A stretch of 10,846 nucleotides of DNA from Aestuariivita sp964402685. GTDB taxonomy: Bacteria; Pseudomonadota; Alphaproteobacteria; Rhodobacterales; Rhodobacteraceae. Shown here one piece after another: positions 1 to 6,716 of the stretch; the first letter of the stretch is position 1, and each line of letters starts with the position of its first letter. The translations under genes and the position numbers were made by a program. Under the pieces are notes generated by a model. The model was not told the DNA's origin. It saw nothing but the letters and a program-made list of their open reading frames with translations, and did not search any database. Where the stretch lies: contig CAYODE010000124.1 in NCBI GenBank assembly GCA_964402685.1, forward strand, positions 1-10,846, in the 5' to 3' direction.

Positions 1-595
1 CATCGGCCAGGAACAACTCCAGCACGTCGATATGCTCTGTCCCTTTGAGTGGGTCGCCGCCAATGCCCACACAAGTGGACTGACCCAAACCGACGTCGGT
101 TGTCTGTTTCACCGCTTCGTAGGTCAGCGTTCCGGACCGCGACACAACGCCGACGGTGCCCCGTTTGTGGATATGGCCGGGCATGATCCCGATTTTGCAG
201 GCATCAGGCGTAATCACACCGGGACAGTTCGGGCCAATCAGGCGCGACGCGGACCCTTCCAAGGCGCGCTTGACCTTCATCATATCCAGCACCGGGATGC
301 CTTCGGTGATACAAACGATGACTTCCATTTCTGCATCGATCGCTTCGAGGATCGAATCCGCTGCAAAAGGCGGCGGTACGTAAATGACTGAAGCGTTCGC
401 CTCGGTCACGGCCTTGGCCTCGTGCACGGAATTGAAGACTGGCAAGTCCAGGTGGGTCATGCCGCCTTTTCCGGGGGTCACCCCGCCAACCATTTTCGTG
501 CCATAGGCAATGGCTTGTTCGGAGTGAAACGTGCCTTGGCTCCCGGTGAAGCCCTGACAGATGACTTTGGTGTTTTCGTCGATAAGTACGGCCAT
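1..595 (-). CDS. sucD: Succinyl-CoA synthetase alpha subunit, 3' end cut by window
   Basis: The alpha subunit of succinate-CoA ligase forms the TCA-cycle step succinyl-CoA + NDP/Pi = succinate + NTP + CoA with SucC, in the cytoplasm. The gene starts at the ATG read from 595 back to 593, giving MAVLIDENTKVICQGFTGSQ, the classic CoA-binding N-terminus. About 198 residues are visible out of the roughly 290 usual for the family, so the C-terminal third, including the phosphorylated histidine, lies outside the window. Visible family motifs include KMVGGVTPGKGG, the IYVPPPFAA stretch, GPNCPGVITP and the GxVGVVSRSGTLTYE segment. A GAGGG Shine-Dalgarno-like stretch precedes the ATG. The reading frame is open to the edge with no sign of damage. 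The start lies 17 bp after the stop of the methyltransferase gene, so it is probably cotranscribed with sucC and that gene. Confidence 0.97.
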   Translation of the reverse strand, partial: MAVLIDENTKVICQGFTGSQGTFHSEQAIAYGTKMVGGVTPGKGGMTHLDLPVFNSVHEAKAVTEANASVIYVPPPFAADSILEAIDAEMEVIVCITEGIPVLDMMKVKRALEGSASRLIGPNCPGVITPDACKIGIMPGHIHKRGTVGVVSRSGTLTYEAVKQTTDVGLGQSTCVGIGGDPLKGTEHIDVLELFLAD

Positions 596-612
596 GATGT
601 ATTTTGTCCCTC

Positions 613-1413
613 TTAGGCGGCAGGCTTTATGGCGAGTGCCTGAATATTGTCGTCGAGCCATATTTTGTGGCGATTGACGAGTTTGAATTCGAACCCGGCG
701 CGCTGGACAGTGTCTTTGAGCGTGTCGGGGGTGAAGTACGTGACATGATCGGGATGGCGAAAGCCGGGCCAGTTGGCTCCGGAGATCCGCCTGTTGAGTG
801 AAGAGTAATTTGGCACCCGGATATAGAGGCGACCACCTGAGCGCAGTGTGCGAAAAGCGCCTTCCAGAACGGTTGTGAAGTTCACTTCATGTTCAAGGTA
901 GGAAGACATGACGACGCCATCGAAAAACTCTTCTGCGAAGTCAAAGATGCGCTCAGCGCCAGCCCCTTGAACGCAATAGCCACCCCGCGCGCGCATCACT
1001 TGGTCCGCACTTTCTGCAAGGCTTTTGCTAAGCTCGATACCGTAGGGAATGCTGGGTGGTCCGATACGGAGTAAGTTGGCACAGCCGATGTCAAGGATCC
1101 GACCTGTCCCCAAAAGACGCGCGTAGAGCTTTTGATCATCGCGCAGCTTTTTACCGAAATTGCGCACCGCCCGGGCGATACGCTTCAGCGGTCCGCGTTT
1201 TTTCTCTCGAACCACATCTTCGGCCTGATAGGCCGTTTCCCAGGCAAGCGCCTCGCTTTCCAATTCCTCATATTCAACCGGATTGCGCAGGTGCACCAAA
1301 TTGCATGTATTGCACCGCCCGATGCGCCAAGGATCTGGTGCAAGCTTCGGCAGATCCGAGATGCTCTCAGATCCGCAAGCTGGGCATGGGCGGTACATGG
1401 TCATGGTGCTCAT
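613..1413 (-). CDS. Class I SAM-dependent methyltransferase with N-terminal zinc-ribbon-like Cys pairs, inside the suc operon
   Basis: A 266-residue protein. Residues 10-37 hold two CxxC pairs (C10/C13 and C34/C37) that look like a zinc ribbon. Residues 99-200 resemble the Rossmann methyltransferase core (Methyltransf_23/UbiG-like): motif I at about 106-111 (ILDIGC), an acidic residue E127 closing the next strand, a YLEH segment at 172-175, and SGGRLYIRVPN at 192-202. A C-terminal HPDHVTYFTPDTL (220-232) is common in this subgroup. Motif I is divergent: after GC comes ANLL instead of the usual second and third glycines, so cofactor binding may be altered. The gene lies 20 bp after the sucC stop and 17 bp before the sucD start, all on one strand, which implies cotranscription. 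ATG at 1413 was chosen; Met4 and Met6 are possible alternatives because the ribosome site is weak. The substrate cannot be told. Small-molecule O- or C-methylation or a sugar-related substrate are the usual roles of such proteins. Confidence 0.85.
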   Translation of the reverse strand: MSTMTMYRPCPACGSESISDLPKLAPDPWRIGRCNTCNLVHLRNPVEYEELESEALAWETAYQAEDVVREKKRGPLKRIARAVRNFGKKLRDDQKLYARLLGTGRILDIGCANLLRIGPPSIPYGIELSKSLAESADQVMRARGGYCVQGAGAERIFDFAEEFFDGVVMSSYLEHEVNFTTVLEGAFRTLRSGGRLYIRVPNYSSLNRRISGANWPGFRHPDHVTYFTPDTLKDTVQRAGFEFKLVNRHKIWLDDNIQALAIKPAA

Positions 1414-1433
1414 CTCGGACCCCGATGCCGGGT

Positions 1434-2627
1434 TCAGCCTTTGACCGCTTTCACGATCTTTTCGGCACCGTCTTTCAGGTTGTCGGCAGCGATGACGTCC
1501 AGGCCAGAGGTGTTGATGATTTCCTTGCCCTTTTCGACGTTGGTCCCTTCCAGACGTACGACCAGCGGAACCTTGAGACCAACTTCTTTCACAGCGGCTA
1601 CAACACCCTCGGCGATAACATCGCAGCGCATGATGCCGCCAAAAATGTTCACGAGGATCCCTTTGACGTTTGGATCCGAGGTAATGATTTTGAACGCTTC
1701 TGTCACTTTTTCCTTGGTCGCTCCGCCGCCGACGTCAAGGAAGTTGGCGGGTTCGGCCCCATAAAGCTTGATGATGTCCATTGTGGCCATCGCCAGACCG
1801 GCACCGTTGACCATGCACCCGATCTCACCATCCAAGGCGATGTAGTTCAGATCGTATTTGGACGCTTCCAATTCTTTGGGGTCTTCTTCCGTGGTGTCGC
1901 GCAGTTCAGCCACGTCCGCGTGGCGATAAACGGCGTTGCCGTCAAAGCTGACCTTCGCGTCGAGCACTTTAAGATCACCGGCATCGGTAACGATCAGCGG
2001 ATTGATCTCAAGCATTTCCATGTCTTTTTCGACAAACGCTTTATACAGCGTGCCCATCAGCGCCACGCACTGCTTGACTTGCTTGCCTTCTAAACCAAGC
2101 GAGAATGCGATGCGACGGCCGTGGAACGCCTGGTATCCGGCGGCAGGATCAACCGAGAAGGACAGGATCTTTTCTGGCGTCGCAGCGGCCACTTCTTCGA
2201 TATCCATGCCGCCTTCGGTCGAGCATACGAACGAAATACGGCTGGTTTGGCGGTCCACCAGCAAGGCGAGGTACATCTCGGTTTCGATGCCTGAGCCGTC
2301 TTCGATATAAATTCGATTGACCTGCTTGCCGACCGGACCCGTTTGGTGCGTGACCAGGGTACGGCCCAGCATCTTTTTGGCTTCTTCTGCCGCTTCTTCG
2401 ACAGATTTGGTCAGGCGTACGCCGCCCTTTTCTCCGGCGTCCGATTCTTTGAACGATCCTTTGCCGCGGCCGCCCGCGTGAATTTGCGCTTTGACAACCC
2501 ACATAGGCCCATCAAGGGCTCCGGCTGCGGTTTTCGCTTCTTCGGCCTTGAGCACGACGCGCCCGTCGGAAACCGGTGCGCCATAGCTGCGCAACAGAGC
2601 TTTGGCCTGGTATTCGTGGATGTTCAT
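1434..2627 (-). CDS. sucC: Succinyl-CoA synthetase (ADP-forming) beta subunit
   Basis: The 397-residue ATP-grasp beta subunit of succinyl-CoA synthetase, close to the usual family length. It starts MNIHEYQAKALLRSYGAPVS, the standard beginning of SucC. The nucleotide-binding region is seen as VVKAQIHAGGRGKG (44-57), with the ATP-contacting lysine near 46 and the GGRGK loop. EINPL (207-211) supplies metal-binding residues. NGAGLAMATMD (274-284), DVGGGATKE (298-306) and ILVNIFGGI (324-332) form the C-terminal ligase/CoA domain, with the phosphate loop in the last of these. It works with SucD in the TCA cycle. A GGGA sequence about 11 nt before the ATG is a plausible ribosome site. It is the first gene of the minus-strand operon sucC-methyltransferase-sucD. 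Its upstream region carries a pair of TGTGATCACA palindromes whose nearer edge is 112 bp before the start codon, so regulation through them is likely. Confidence 0.98.
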   Translation of the reverse strand: MNIHEYQAKALLRSYGAPVSDGRVVLKAEEAKTAAGALDGPMWVVKAQIHAGGRGKGSFKESDAGEKGGVRLTKSVEEAAEEAKKMLGRTLVTHQTGPVGKQVNRIYIEDGSGIETEMYLALLVDRQTSRISFVCSTEGGMDIEEVAAATPEKILSFSVDPAAGYQAFHGRRIAFSLGLEGKQVKQCVALMGTLYKAFVEKDMEMLEINPLIVTDAGDLKVLDAKVSFDGNAVYRHADVAELRDTTEEDPKELEASKYDLNYIALDGEIGCMVNGAGLAMATMDIIKLYGAEPANFLDVGGGATKEKVTEAFKIITSDPNVKGILVNIFGGIMRCDVIAEGVVAAVKEVGLKVPLVVRLEGTNVEKGKEIINTSGLDVIAADNLKDGAEKIVKAVKG

Positions 2628-2739
2628 TGGAAAACTGTCCCGTTTTGCTTTGATTGCAACGAGCTATAAGGTGAGCTCATATACTGCGTTAAACGATATT
2701 TTGCCGCAGGGTAGGGTTTTGAAGGGAAAAAGCGACATT

Positions 2740-2770
2740 TGTGATCACACGATAAAAAAGTGTGATCACA
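2740..2770. promoter_or_regulatory. Two perfect TGTGATCACA palindromes, centres 21 bp apart, upstream of sucC
   Basis: Exact 10-bp palindromes occur at 2740-2749 and 2761-2770, separated by 11 bp that are AT-rich. Their centres are 21 bp apart, two helical turns, so bound dimers would sit on the same DNA face. They lie in the divergent gap between sucC (112 bp from its ATG) and the LytTR gene (89 bp from its ATG). A T5 tract follows eight bases beyond the sucC-proximal copy. The same arrangement recurs at 10704-10734. The halves TGTGA and TCACA abut directly, unlike the Crp/Fnr spacing with six intervening bases, so a different family of dimeric regulator is expected. No clear -35/-10 pair could be assigned. 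Confidence 0.75.
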
Positions 2771-2859
2771 AGTGCTGTTGGGAATTGGCTTCTTGTCGGT
2801 AAACCCTTTGTGATTCGCGCCTGCGTTGTTGGCGCCGTGGCGTGATCTAAGTTTCGCGG

Positions 2860-3633
2860 ATGTCTGCGATACAACCCCAAGCCCCCGTTCATTCCTGGCC
2901 TGTTTTTCTTGCTGGGTCAGGGGTCGTTTTAACACTGTTTTTGGTGTTTCTGCGGCCTGAGCAAACTATCTCGCTAACCACGGCAGAGCGTGCTGTTTTC
3001 TGGTCATTGCACGTTCTGATCCCGCTGGCGTTGTTGCAAGTGTCTCAGTCTTTGGTGTCCCGCTATTGGGTGTTTCCCTCACTCGGCAGCTGGCCTCAGA
3101 TTGCTTTTGGCGGTCTTGTTGGCGCGATCGTTTTCGCGCCTTTTGCTCTTGGCATGGACGCGGTGTTTGGCGTTGTTGAAGATGATCCCTTGGGTGTCGG
3201 TTTGTTGTTGGACGAACTGCTGGGCGTTGGGCCGCCCTTGATCCTTGTATGGCTCGCTCTGAATGCAAGTCGGGTTCTGCGTTTGCCGCCGCTCGACGTT
3301 CAGGACGGCTCCGTGGCAGAACCGACACCTGAATTCTGGGATCGTGTGCCGGTCGCAATCGGGCGCGATCTGATCGCGTTAAGTGCCGAATTGCATTATA
3401 CACGTGTAACGACCACGCGTGGGGATGCGCTCATCCTCTACCCGTTCGGCCGCGCAGTAGAGGATCTGCGCCATGCCTCCGGAATGCGCGTGCACAGATC
3501 GCATTGGGTGGCTTTGATACATGTGACAGACGTCGAACGCCGCGGGCAGGGTGCGCAGGTCTTCCTAACCGGTGGCATGTCGGTTCCTGTCAGCCGCAGT
3601 TACCGCAAGGCTTTGGAAGAAGCGCTCAGGTAG
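2860..3633 (+). CDS. Membrane-anchored LytTR-domain transcriptional regulator
   Basis: A 257-residue protein with about four hydrophobic segments (roughly 13-31, 47-66, 80-98 and 117-136) followed by a C-terminal LytTR-type DNA-binding domain (about 160-257). The LytTR assignment rests on DLIALSAELHYTRVTTTRG (170-188), the RVHRSHWVALIHV segment (210-222) and the terminal VPVSRSYRK (243-251), all typical of that fold. There is no receiver domain, so this is not a classical response regulator. The membrane part may sense a signal or be controlled by a partner membrane protein, as in LytTR membrane-inhibitor systems, but no such partner is visible here. It is divergent from sucC and shares its upstream region. 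The next gene downstream encodes an outer-membrane protein preceded by 21-bp-spaced repeats. The ATG has only a weak ribosome site, but no other good start is seen. Confidence 0.85.
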   Translation: MSAIQPQAPVHSWPVFLAGSGVVLTLFLVFLRPEQTISLTTAERAVFWSLHVLIPLALLQVSQSLVSRYWVFPSLGSWPQIAFGGLVGAIVFAPFALGMDAVFGVVEDDPLGVGLLLDELLGVGPPLILVWLALNASRVLRLPPLDVQDGSVAEPTPEFWDRVPVAIGRDLIALSAELHYTRVTTTRGDALILYPFGRAVEDLRHASGMRVHRSHWVALIHVTDVERRGQGAQVFLTGGMSVPVSRSYRKALEEALR

Positions 3634-3637
3634 GTTC

Positions 3638-3700
3638 ACTCGTGCATTGCAACGGTGCATTCGTGCAAAGGCGCTAGCGTTTACAAGTCAGCGCACGAGT
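3638..3700. repeat. Direct and inverted copies of TCGTGC before the outer-membrane protein gene
   Basis: TCGTGCA occurs at 3640-3646 and again at 3661-3667, exactly 21 bp later. A related GTGCAT lies between them at 3655-3660. An inverted copy closes the block: ACTCGTGC at 3638-3645 is matched by GCACGAGT at 3693-3700. The short palindrome CGCTAGCG is at 3672-3679. The block fills most of the 102-bp gap between the LytTR gene and the beta-barrel gene. Two direct repeats with a 21-bp period is the geometry known for LytTR-domain binding sites, although the repeat here has GTG where the published consensus has GTT. The role as an operator is inferred. Confidence 0.45.
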
Positions 3701-3735
3701 TAGTTGGTCTCCACCACACACTGGAGACAAGTAAA

Positions 3736-4356
3736 ATGACCCCGACCCCCCTGTTACGTGTTATCAGCGTACTGGTTTGCATGACCATGCCCGGCGTGGC
3801 GTCCGCCGACGGGCAGTTCTACGCCAAGATTTTTGGCGGTGCGTCAGCCTTAAGCAGCGAAACACTGACCCTCGGTGGCGCGTCCGGAAACGCCGAATTT
3901 GACACTGGTTACCTTGTCGGCGGTGCCATCGGTTACGACTACGCCAACTCGCCGTTTCGCACCGAGCTTGAGTATACCTATCGGACAGGCGACACGAAAA
4001 CCATGCCGGCCAGCATCGGAACAGGCGGCGATTTCGCGTCGACGAGTTTAATGCTCAACGCCTATTACGACTTTGATACCGGGTCAGCATGGACGCCTTA
4101 CCTTGGCATCGGCATTGGTGCTGCCACCGAGATCGATTTTGACGTGACCGGTGGGGCAGGTGAGTTTTCGGACTCTGGCGTCTTCGCCGCTCAAATCATG
4201 GCGGGCGCGTCCTATGCAATCAATGAGCGCACCTCGGTTTACGGCGAGTTGCGCTATTTCGATGCAAGTTCAGTTGACCTAACGGGGACCGGCGGAACGC
4301 TCAGCACCAGCTACAGCACAGTCGATCTTGCGCTCGGCGTGGCTTTCGCGTTCTGA
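3736..4356 (+). CDS. Exported outer-membrane beta-barrel protein (OmpA-like/opacity type)
   Basis: A 206-residue protein. The start at 3736 is chosen because GGAG lies about nine bases before it and a clean signal peptide follows. An in-frame ATG at 3655 exists but would put extra residues before the signal. Residues 1-24 form the signal peptide, with a likely cut after VASA (24). The mature part alternates short aromatic/glycine-rich strands: FYAKIFGG, TGYLVGGAIGYDYA, RTELEYTYR, SLMLNAYYDF, WTPYLGIGIGAA, TSVYGELRYF and a last strand VDLALGVAFAF ending in phenylalanine, the usual BAM recognition signal. This matches the small eight-stranded porin-like/surface-antigen family. It probably sits in the outer membrane with a structural or stress role; a precise function cannot be assigned. 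It lies 102 bp after the LytTR gene and faces mdh tail to tail. Confidence 0.88.
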   Translation: MTPTPLLRVISVLVCMTMPGVASADGQFYAKIFGGASALSSETLTLGGASGNAEFDTGYLVGGAIGYDYANSPFRTELEYTYRTGDTKTMPASIGTGGDFASTSLMLNAYYDFDTGSAWTPYLGIGIGAATEIDFDVTGGAGEFSDSGVFAAQIMAGASYAINERTSVYGELRYFDASSVDLTGTGGTLSTSYSTVDLALGVAFAF

Positions 4357-4359
4357 CGA

Positions 4360-4390
4360 AAGAAAAGGCGCGCCTGCTCTGGGCGCGCCT
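4360..4390 (-). terminator. Hairpin terminator of mdh, possibly bidirectional
   Basis: A perfect 9-bp stem, AGGCGCGCC at 4366-4374 and GGCGCGCCT at 4382-4390, encloses a 7-base loop. Read on the minus strand it lies 21 bp after the mdh stop and is followed at once by TTTTCTTTC, a good U-tract, so it is a strong intrinsic terminator for mdh. Read on the plus strand it starts nine bases after the barrel-gene stop but lacks a U-rich tail, so it would end that transcript less efficiently, although the 5' A-rich side may help. Confidence 0.85.
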
Positions 4391-4411
4391 GATATTCATT
4401 GTATTGTCCGT

Positions 4412-5374
4412 TTAGGCGAGGGAGCTGTCTATCCCTTTGCATGCTTCGACCAGGCCTTTCACGGCATTGACCGAATTGTCGAACATGGCTTGCTCGTCTT
4501 TGGTCATCTTGATGTCGACGACCTTTTCGATGCCACCTGCGCCAATAATGGTCGGCACGCCGACATACATACCTTTCAAGCCCAACTCGCCGTCGCAATA
4601 TGCAGCGCAGGGCAGAAGACGTTTTTGGTCTTTCAGGAAGGCTTCGGCCATCTCAATCGCCGATGTGGCTGGTGCGTAAAACGCGGAACCCGTTTTCAAT
4701 AGGCCGACAATCTCAGCTCCGCCGTCGCGGGTGCGTTGTACGATGCTGTCGAGTTTTTCTTGCGTGGTCCATCCCATGTCGACCAGATCTGGCAGTGGGA
4801 TGCCGGCAACTGTCGAATATCGAACCAGCGGCACCATCGTGTCGCCGTGTCCACCTAGAACGAAGGCCGTCACATCTTTCATCGACACGTCGAATTCCAG
4901 GCTGAGGAAGTGGCGGAAGCGCGCGCTATCCAGAACGCCCGCCATACCGCAAACCATGTTGTGCGGCAGGCCAGAAAATTCCCGCAACGCCCAAACCATG
5001 GCATCCAGCGGGTTGGTGATGCAGATGACAAACGCGTTTGGCGCGTGATCTCGGATACCTTCACCCACGGATTTCATAACCTTGAGGTTAATACCTAACA
5101 GGTCATCGCGGCTCATGCCGGGCTTGCGCGGTACGCCGGCGGTGACGATGCAAACATCCGCGCCCGCAATATCTTCGTAGGATTGTGTGCCGGACATAGC
5201 TGCATCGAACCCTTCCGATGGGCCCGATTCCGCGATGTCGAGAGCTTTGCCCTCGGGAATGCCTTCGGCGATATCAAACAGAACCACGTCGCCGAGTTCT
5301 TTGAGAGCTGCAAGATGGGCAAGCGTGCCACCGATTTGACCTGCGCCGATAAGCGCGATCTTGGGTCTGGCCAT
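4412..5374 (-). CDS. mdh: NAD-dependent malate dehydrogenase
   Basis: This 320-residue enzyme of the LDH-like MDH group oxidises malate to oxaloacetate in the TCA cycle. Key residues are visible: the Rossmann loop GAGQIG (10-15), D34 selecting NAD over NADP, the substrate loop VPRKPGMSRDDL (81-92) with R83 and R89, ITNP (119-122) with N121, the LDSARFR segment (148-154) with D149 and R152, and catalytic H176 in GGHGDTMVPL. The start MARPKIALIG is preceded by GGAG at a good distance; an in-frame extension up to 5494 is rejected because family members begin here. It is probably a single-gene unit: a strong terminator follows it, and the downstream genes lie on the other strand. In several Rhodobacterales mdh directly precedes sucC (from memory). 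Here two plus-strand genes separate them. Confidence 0.97.
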   Translation of the reverse strand: MARPKIALIGAGQIGGTLAHLAALKELGDVVLFDIAEGIPEGKALDIAESGPSEGFDAAMSGTQSYEDIAGADVCIVTAGVPRKPGMSRDDLLGINLKVMKSVGEGIRDHAPNAFVICITNPLDAMVWALREFSGLPHNMVCGMAGVLDSARFRHFLSLEFDVSMKDVTAFVLGGHGDTMVPLVRYSTVAGIPLPDLVDMGWTTQEKLDSIVQRTRDGGAEIVGLLKTGSAFYAPATSAIEMAEAFLKDQKRLLPCAAYCDGELGLKGMYVGVPTIIGAGGIEKVVDIKMTKDEQAMFDNSVNAVKGLVEACKGIDSSLA

Positions 5375-5415
5375 TGGATGTGTCTCCGGTCCGATGAAAA
5401 TTGGCAGTGGGGTTA

Positions 5416-5431
5416 GTGCGTTATAGCGCAC
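5416..5431 (-). promoter_or_regulatory. Possible mdh -10 element inside a small inverted repeat
   Basis: On the minus strand TATAAC (5425-5420) resembles a -10 hexamer and would place the transcript start about 38 bases before the mdh ATG. It is flanked by a perfect 5-bp inverted repeat, GTGCG at 5416-5420 and CGCAC at 5427-5431, which could be an operator overlapping the promoter. No acceptable -35 is present at 16-18 bp, so the call is weak. Confidence 0.25.
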
Positions 5432-5533
5432 CATGCAAGAGAGCGAGCCTGCGGCATGTCGCGCGCGCGGGCCTGTTCGATCCTTAGCAAACAAGATAAG
5501 GCTTTGACCAGCAAGGCCGTTGGAGACCCGTGC

Positions 5534-6289
5534 ATGCTGGAACTGAACCTGGAGTTTTTCGCAATTGCGGGTCCGGCTGTTGTGTTCGCAGGGATATCGA
5601 AAGGCGGCTTCGGGTCCGGGGCGGCTTTTGCAGCAGCTGCGATTCTGGCTCTTGTTGTGGAGCCGGGCCTGGCGTTGGGCGTCATGCTGCCTCTTCTTAT
5701 GCTGATCGACGTGGCGACGTTGCGGCCCTATTGGCGCAAGTGGAGCTGGCCGGATGCCAAAGTTCTAATCGTCGGCGGTGTGCCGGGTGTGATTCTGGGA
5801 GCCGCGCTGTATTCCGTGGCCGACGCGGACCTGTTTCGCTTGTTGATCGGCGTGATCTCAATTGGATTTGTTTGTTGGCAAATCGCACAAGCGCGCGGGC
5901 TCATTCGCCCGTTTCGGGAACGCCTACCGATTTGGGCCGGGTGGCTGGCGGGGACCGTTGCTGGGTTCACCAGCTTTGTCAGCCATGCCGGTGGTCCTCC
6001 GGCGGCCGTATATCTGCTGTCGCAGCGCTTGAGCAAAACGGAGTTTCAAGGCACCACTGTGCTTCTCTTTTGGGCGATCAATATCGTGAAGTTCATCCCA
6101 TACGCGTTTTTGGGCCTGTTCACACTGGAAACCCTTAAGGCGAATATGGTCTTAGCGCCGTTCGCCTTGTTTGGCGCCTGGCTGGGTGTCAAAGCCCACC
6201 ACCTGGTTCCGGAATGGCTATTTTTTCGCATCACCTACATTTTGCTAACTGTCACAGGTGGCAAGTTGATTTGGGATGCGCTGACATGA
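5534..6289 (+). CDS. TauE/SafE family membrane permease
   Basis: A 251-residue polytopic inner-membrane protein of the TauE/SafE family (sulfite exporter and related anion carriers). It has two related halves, each with a family motif: GISKGGFGSG at 20-29 and SFVSHAGGPPAAVYLLSQ at 147-164. Hydrophobic segments cover most of the chain, for example 9-20, 36-60, 76-94, 103-119, 136-152, 173-195, 203-220 and 229-247. The start at 5534 is chosen because GGAG lies eight bases before it and the length then matches the family; an in-frame ATG at 5456 would add a polar 26-residue tail. Its stop overlaps the start of the GNAT gene (ATGA), so the two are translationally coupled. The substrate is unknown: members move sulfite, sulfoacetate or other small organic acids. 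A carboxylate substrate would fit the metabolic neighbours but is speculation. Confidence 0.9.
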   Translation: MLELNLEFFAIAGPAVVFAGISKGGFGSGAAFAAAAILALVVEPGLALGVMLPLLMLIDVATLRPYWRKWSWPDAKVLIVGGVPGVILGAALYSVADADLFRLLIGVISIGFVCWQIAQARGLIRPFRERLPIWAGWLAGTVAGFTSFVSHAGGPPAAVYLLSQRLSKTEFQGTTVLLFWAINIVKFIPYAFLGLFTLETLKANMVLAPFALFGAWLGVKAHHLVPEWLFFRITYILLTVTGGKLIWDALT

Positions 6290-6708
6290 CTGTACGAGTC
6301 TTGAGGTCTACAGACTGGCCCGCAGCCGAGCCGCTTTACTGGGAGCTGACAAAAAGCGGTGCCGTGGCCGAGGAAGACCGGTTCGCCGAAGTCGTGGCTC
6401 ATCCAGGCACAAAAGTTGTTGGAAAATTCACGGACGGACGACTGGTCGCAATGGCTACGCTGCATATTTTGCCCAACATGACTTACGCAGGCAGGCCATA
6501 TGGCCTTGTAGAAAACGTTGTTACGGCGCGTGATAGCCAAAGGCATGGGCATGGGCGCAGCGTGATGGATTATCTGATAGCTCTCGCGCGGGAGGAAGAC
6601 TGCTATAAGATCATGCTGCTGACCGGCCGGGCCCGCGCCGCCCGCGGCTTCTACGAGGTTGTGGGTTTTTCAGCGGATGAGAAATGGGGCATGACAATTC
6701 GGTTCTGA
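6286..6708 (+). CDS. GNAT family N-acetyltransferase
   Basis: A 140-residue GCN5-related acetyltransferase that would move the acetyl group from acetyl-CoA to an amine. The core is visible as a beta-strand VENVVTARD (75-83), the acetyl-CoA pyrophosphate loop QRHGHGR (85-91, the Q/RxxGxG/A motif A), the following helix SVMDYLIALARE, strand CYKIMLLTG (106-114), and FYEVVGF (122-128), the usual motif B. The ATG overlaps the stop of the permease gene by four bases, which decides the start against an in-frame ATG at 6214. Substrate is not predictable; small GNATs of this sort act on amino acids, polyamines or antibiotics. It converges with the next gene with only eight bases between the stop codons and no visible terminator there. 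Confidence 0.9.
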   Translation: MTVRVLRSTDWPAAEPLYWELTKSGAVAEEDRFAEVVAHPGTKVVGKFTDGRLVAMATLHILPNMTYAGRPYGLVENVVTARDSQRHGHGRSVMDYLIALAREEDCYKIMLLTGRARAARGFYEVVGFSADEKWGMTIRF

Positions 6709-6716
6709 TCCCGGCG

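Noticed and set aside
1056..2093. Long plus-strand open frame opposite sucC and the methyltransferase
   Set aside because: It is antisense to two well-supported genes, and its translation shows no family motif; a by-product of GC-rich codon bias.
2740..2770. Crp/Fnr-type sites
   Set aside because: Crp sites have TGTGA and TCACA separated by six bases; here the halves touch, so the spacing is wrong for that family.
2807..2814. TTTGTGAT, a possible third half-site of the sucC operator
   Set aside because: Only one half matches, the second half (TCGC) does not, and it is 48 bp from the distal palindrome, out of phase with the 21-bp period.
5375..5494. N-terminal extension of mdh
   Set aside because: MARPKIALIG at 5374 is the standard MDH start with a ribosome site; the extension is leader sequence read in frame.
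5456..5533. Upstream in-frame start of the TauE/SafE permease
   Set aside because: It would add a polar, Arg/Lys/Ser-rich tail not seen in the family; the ATG at 5534 has a good GGAG site and gives normal length.
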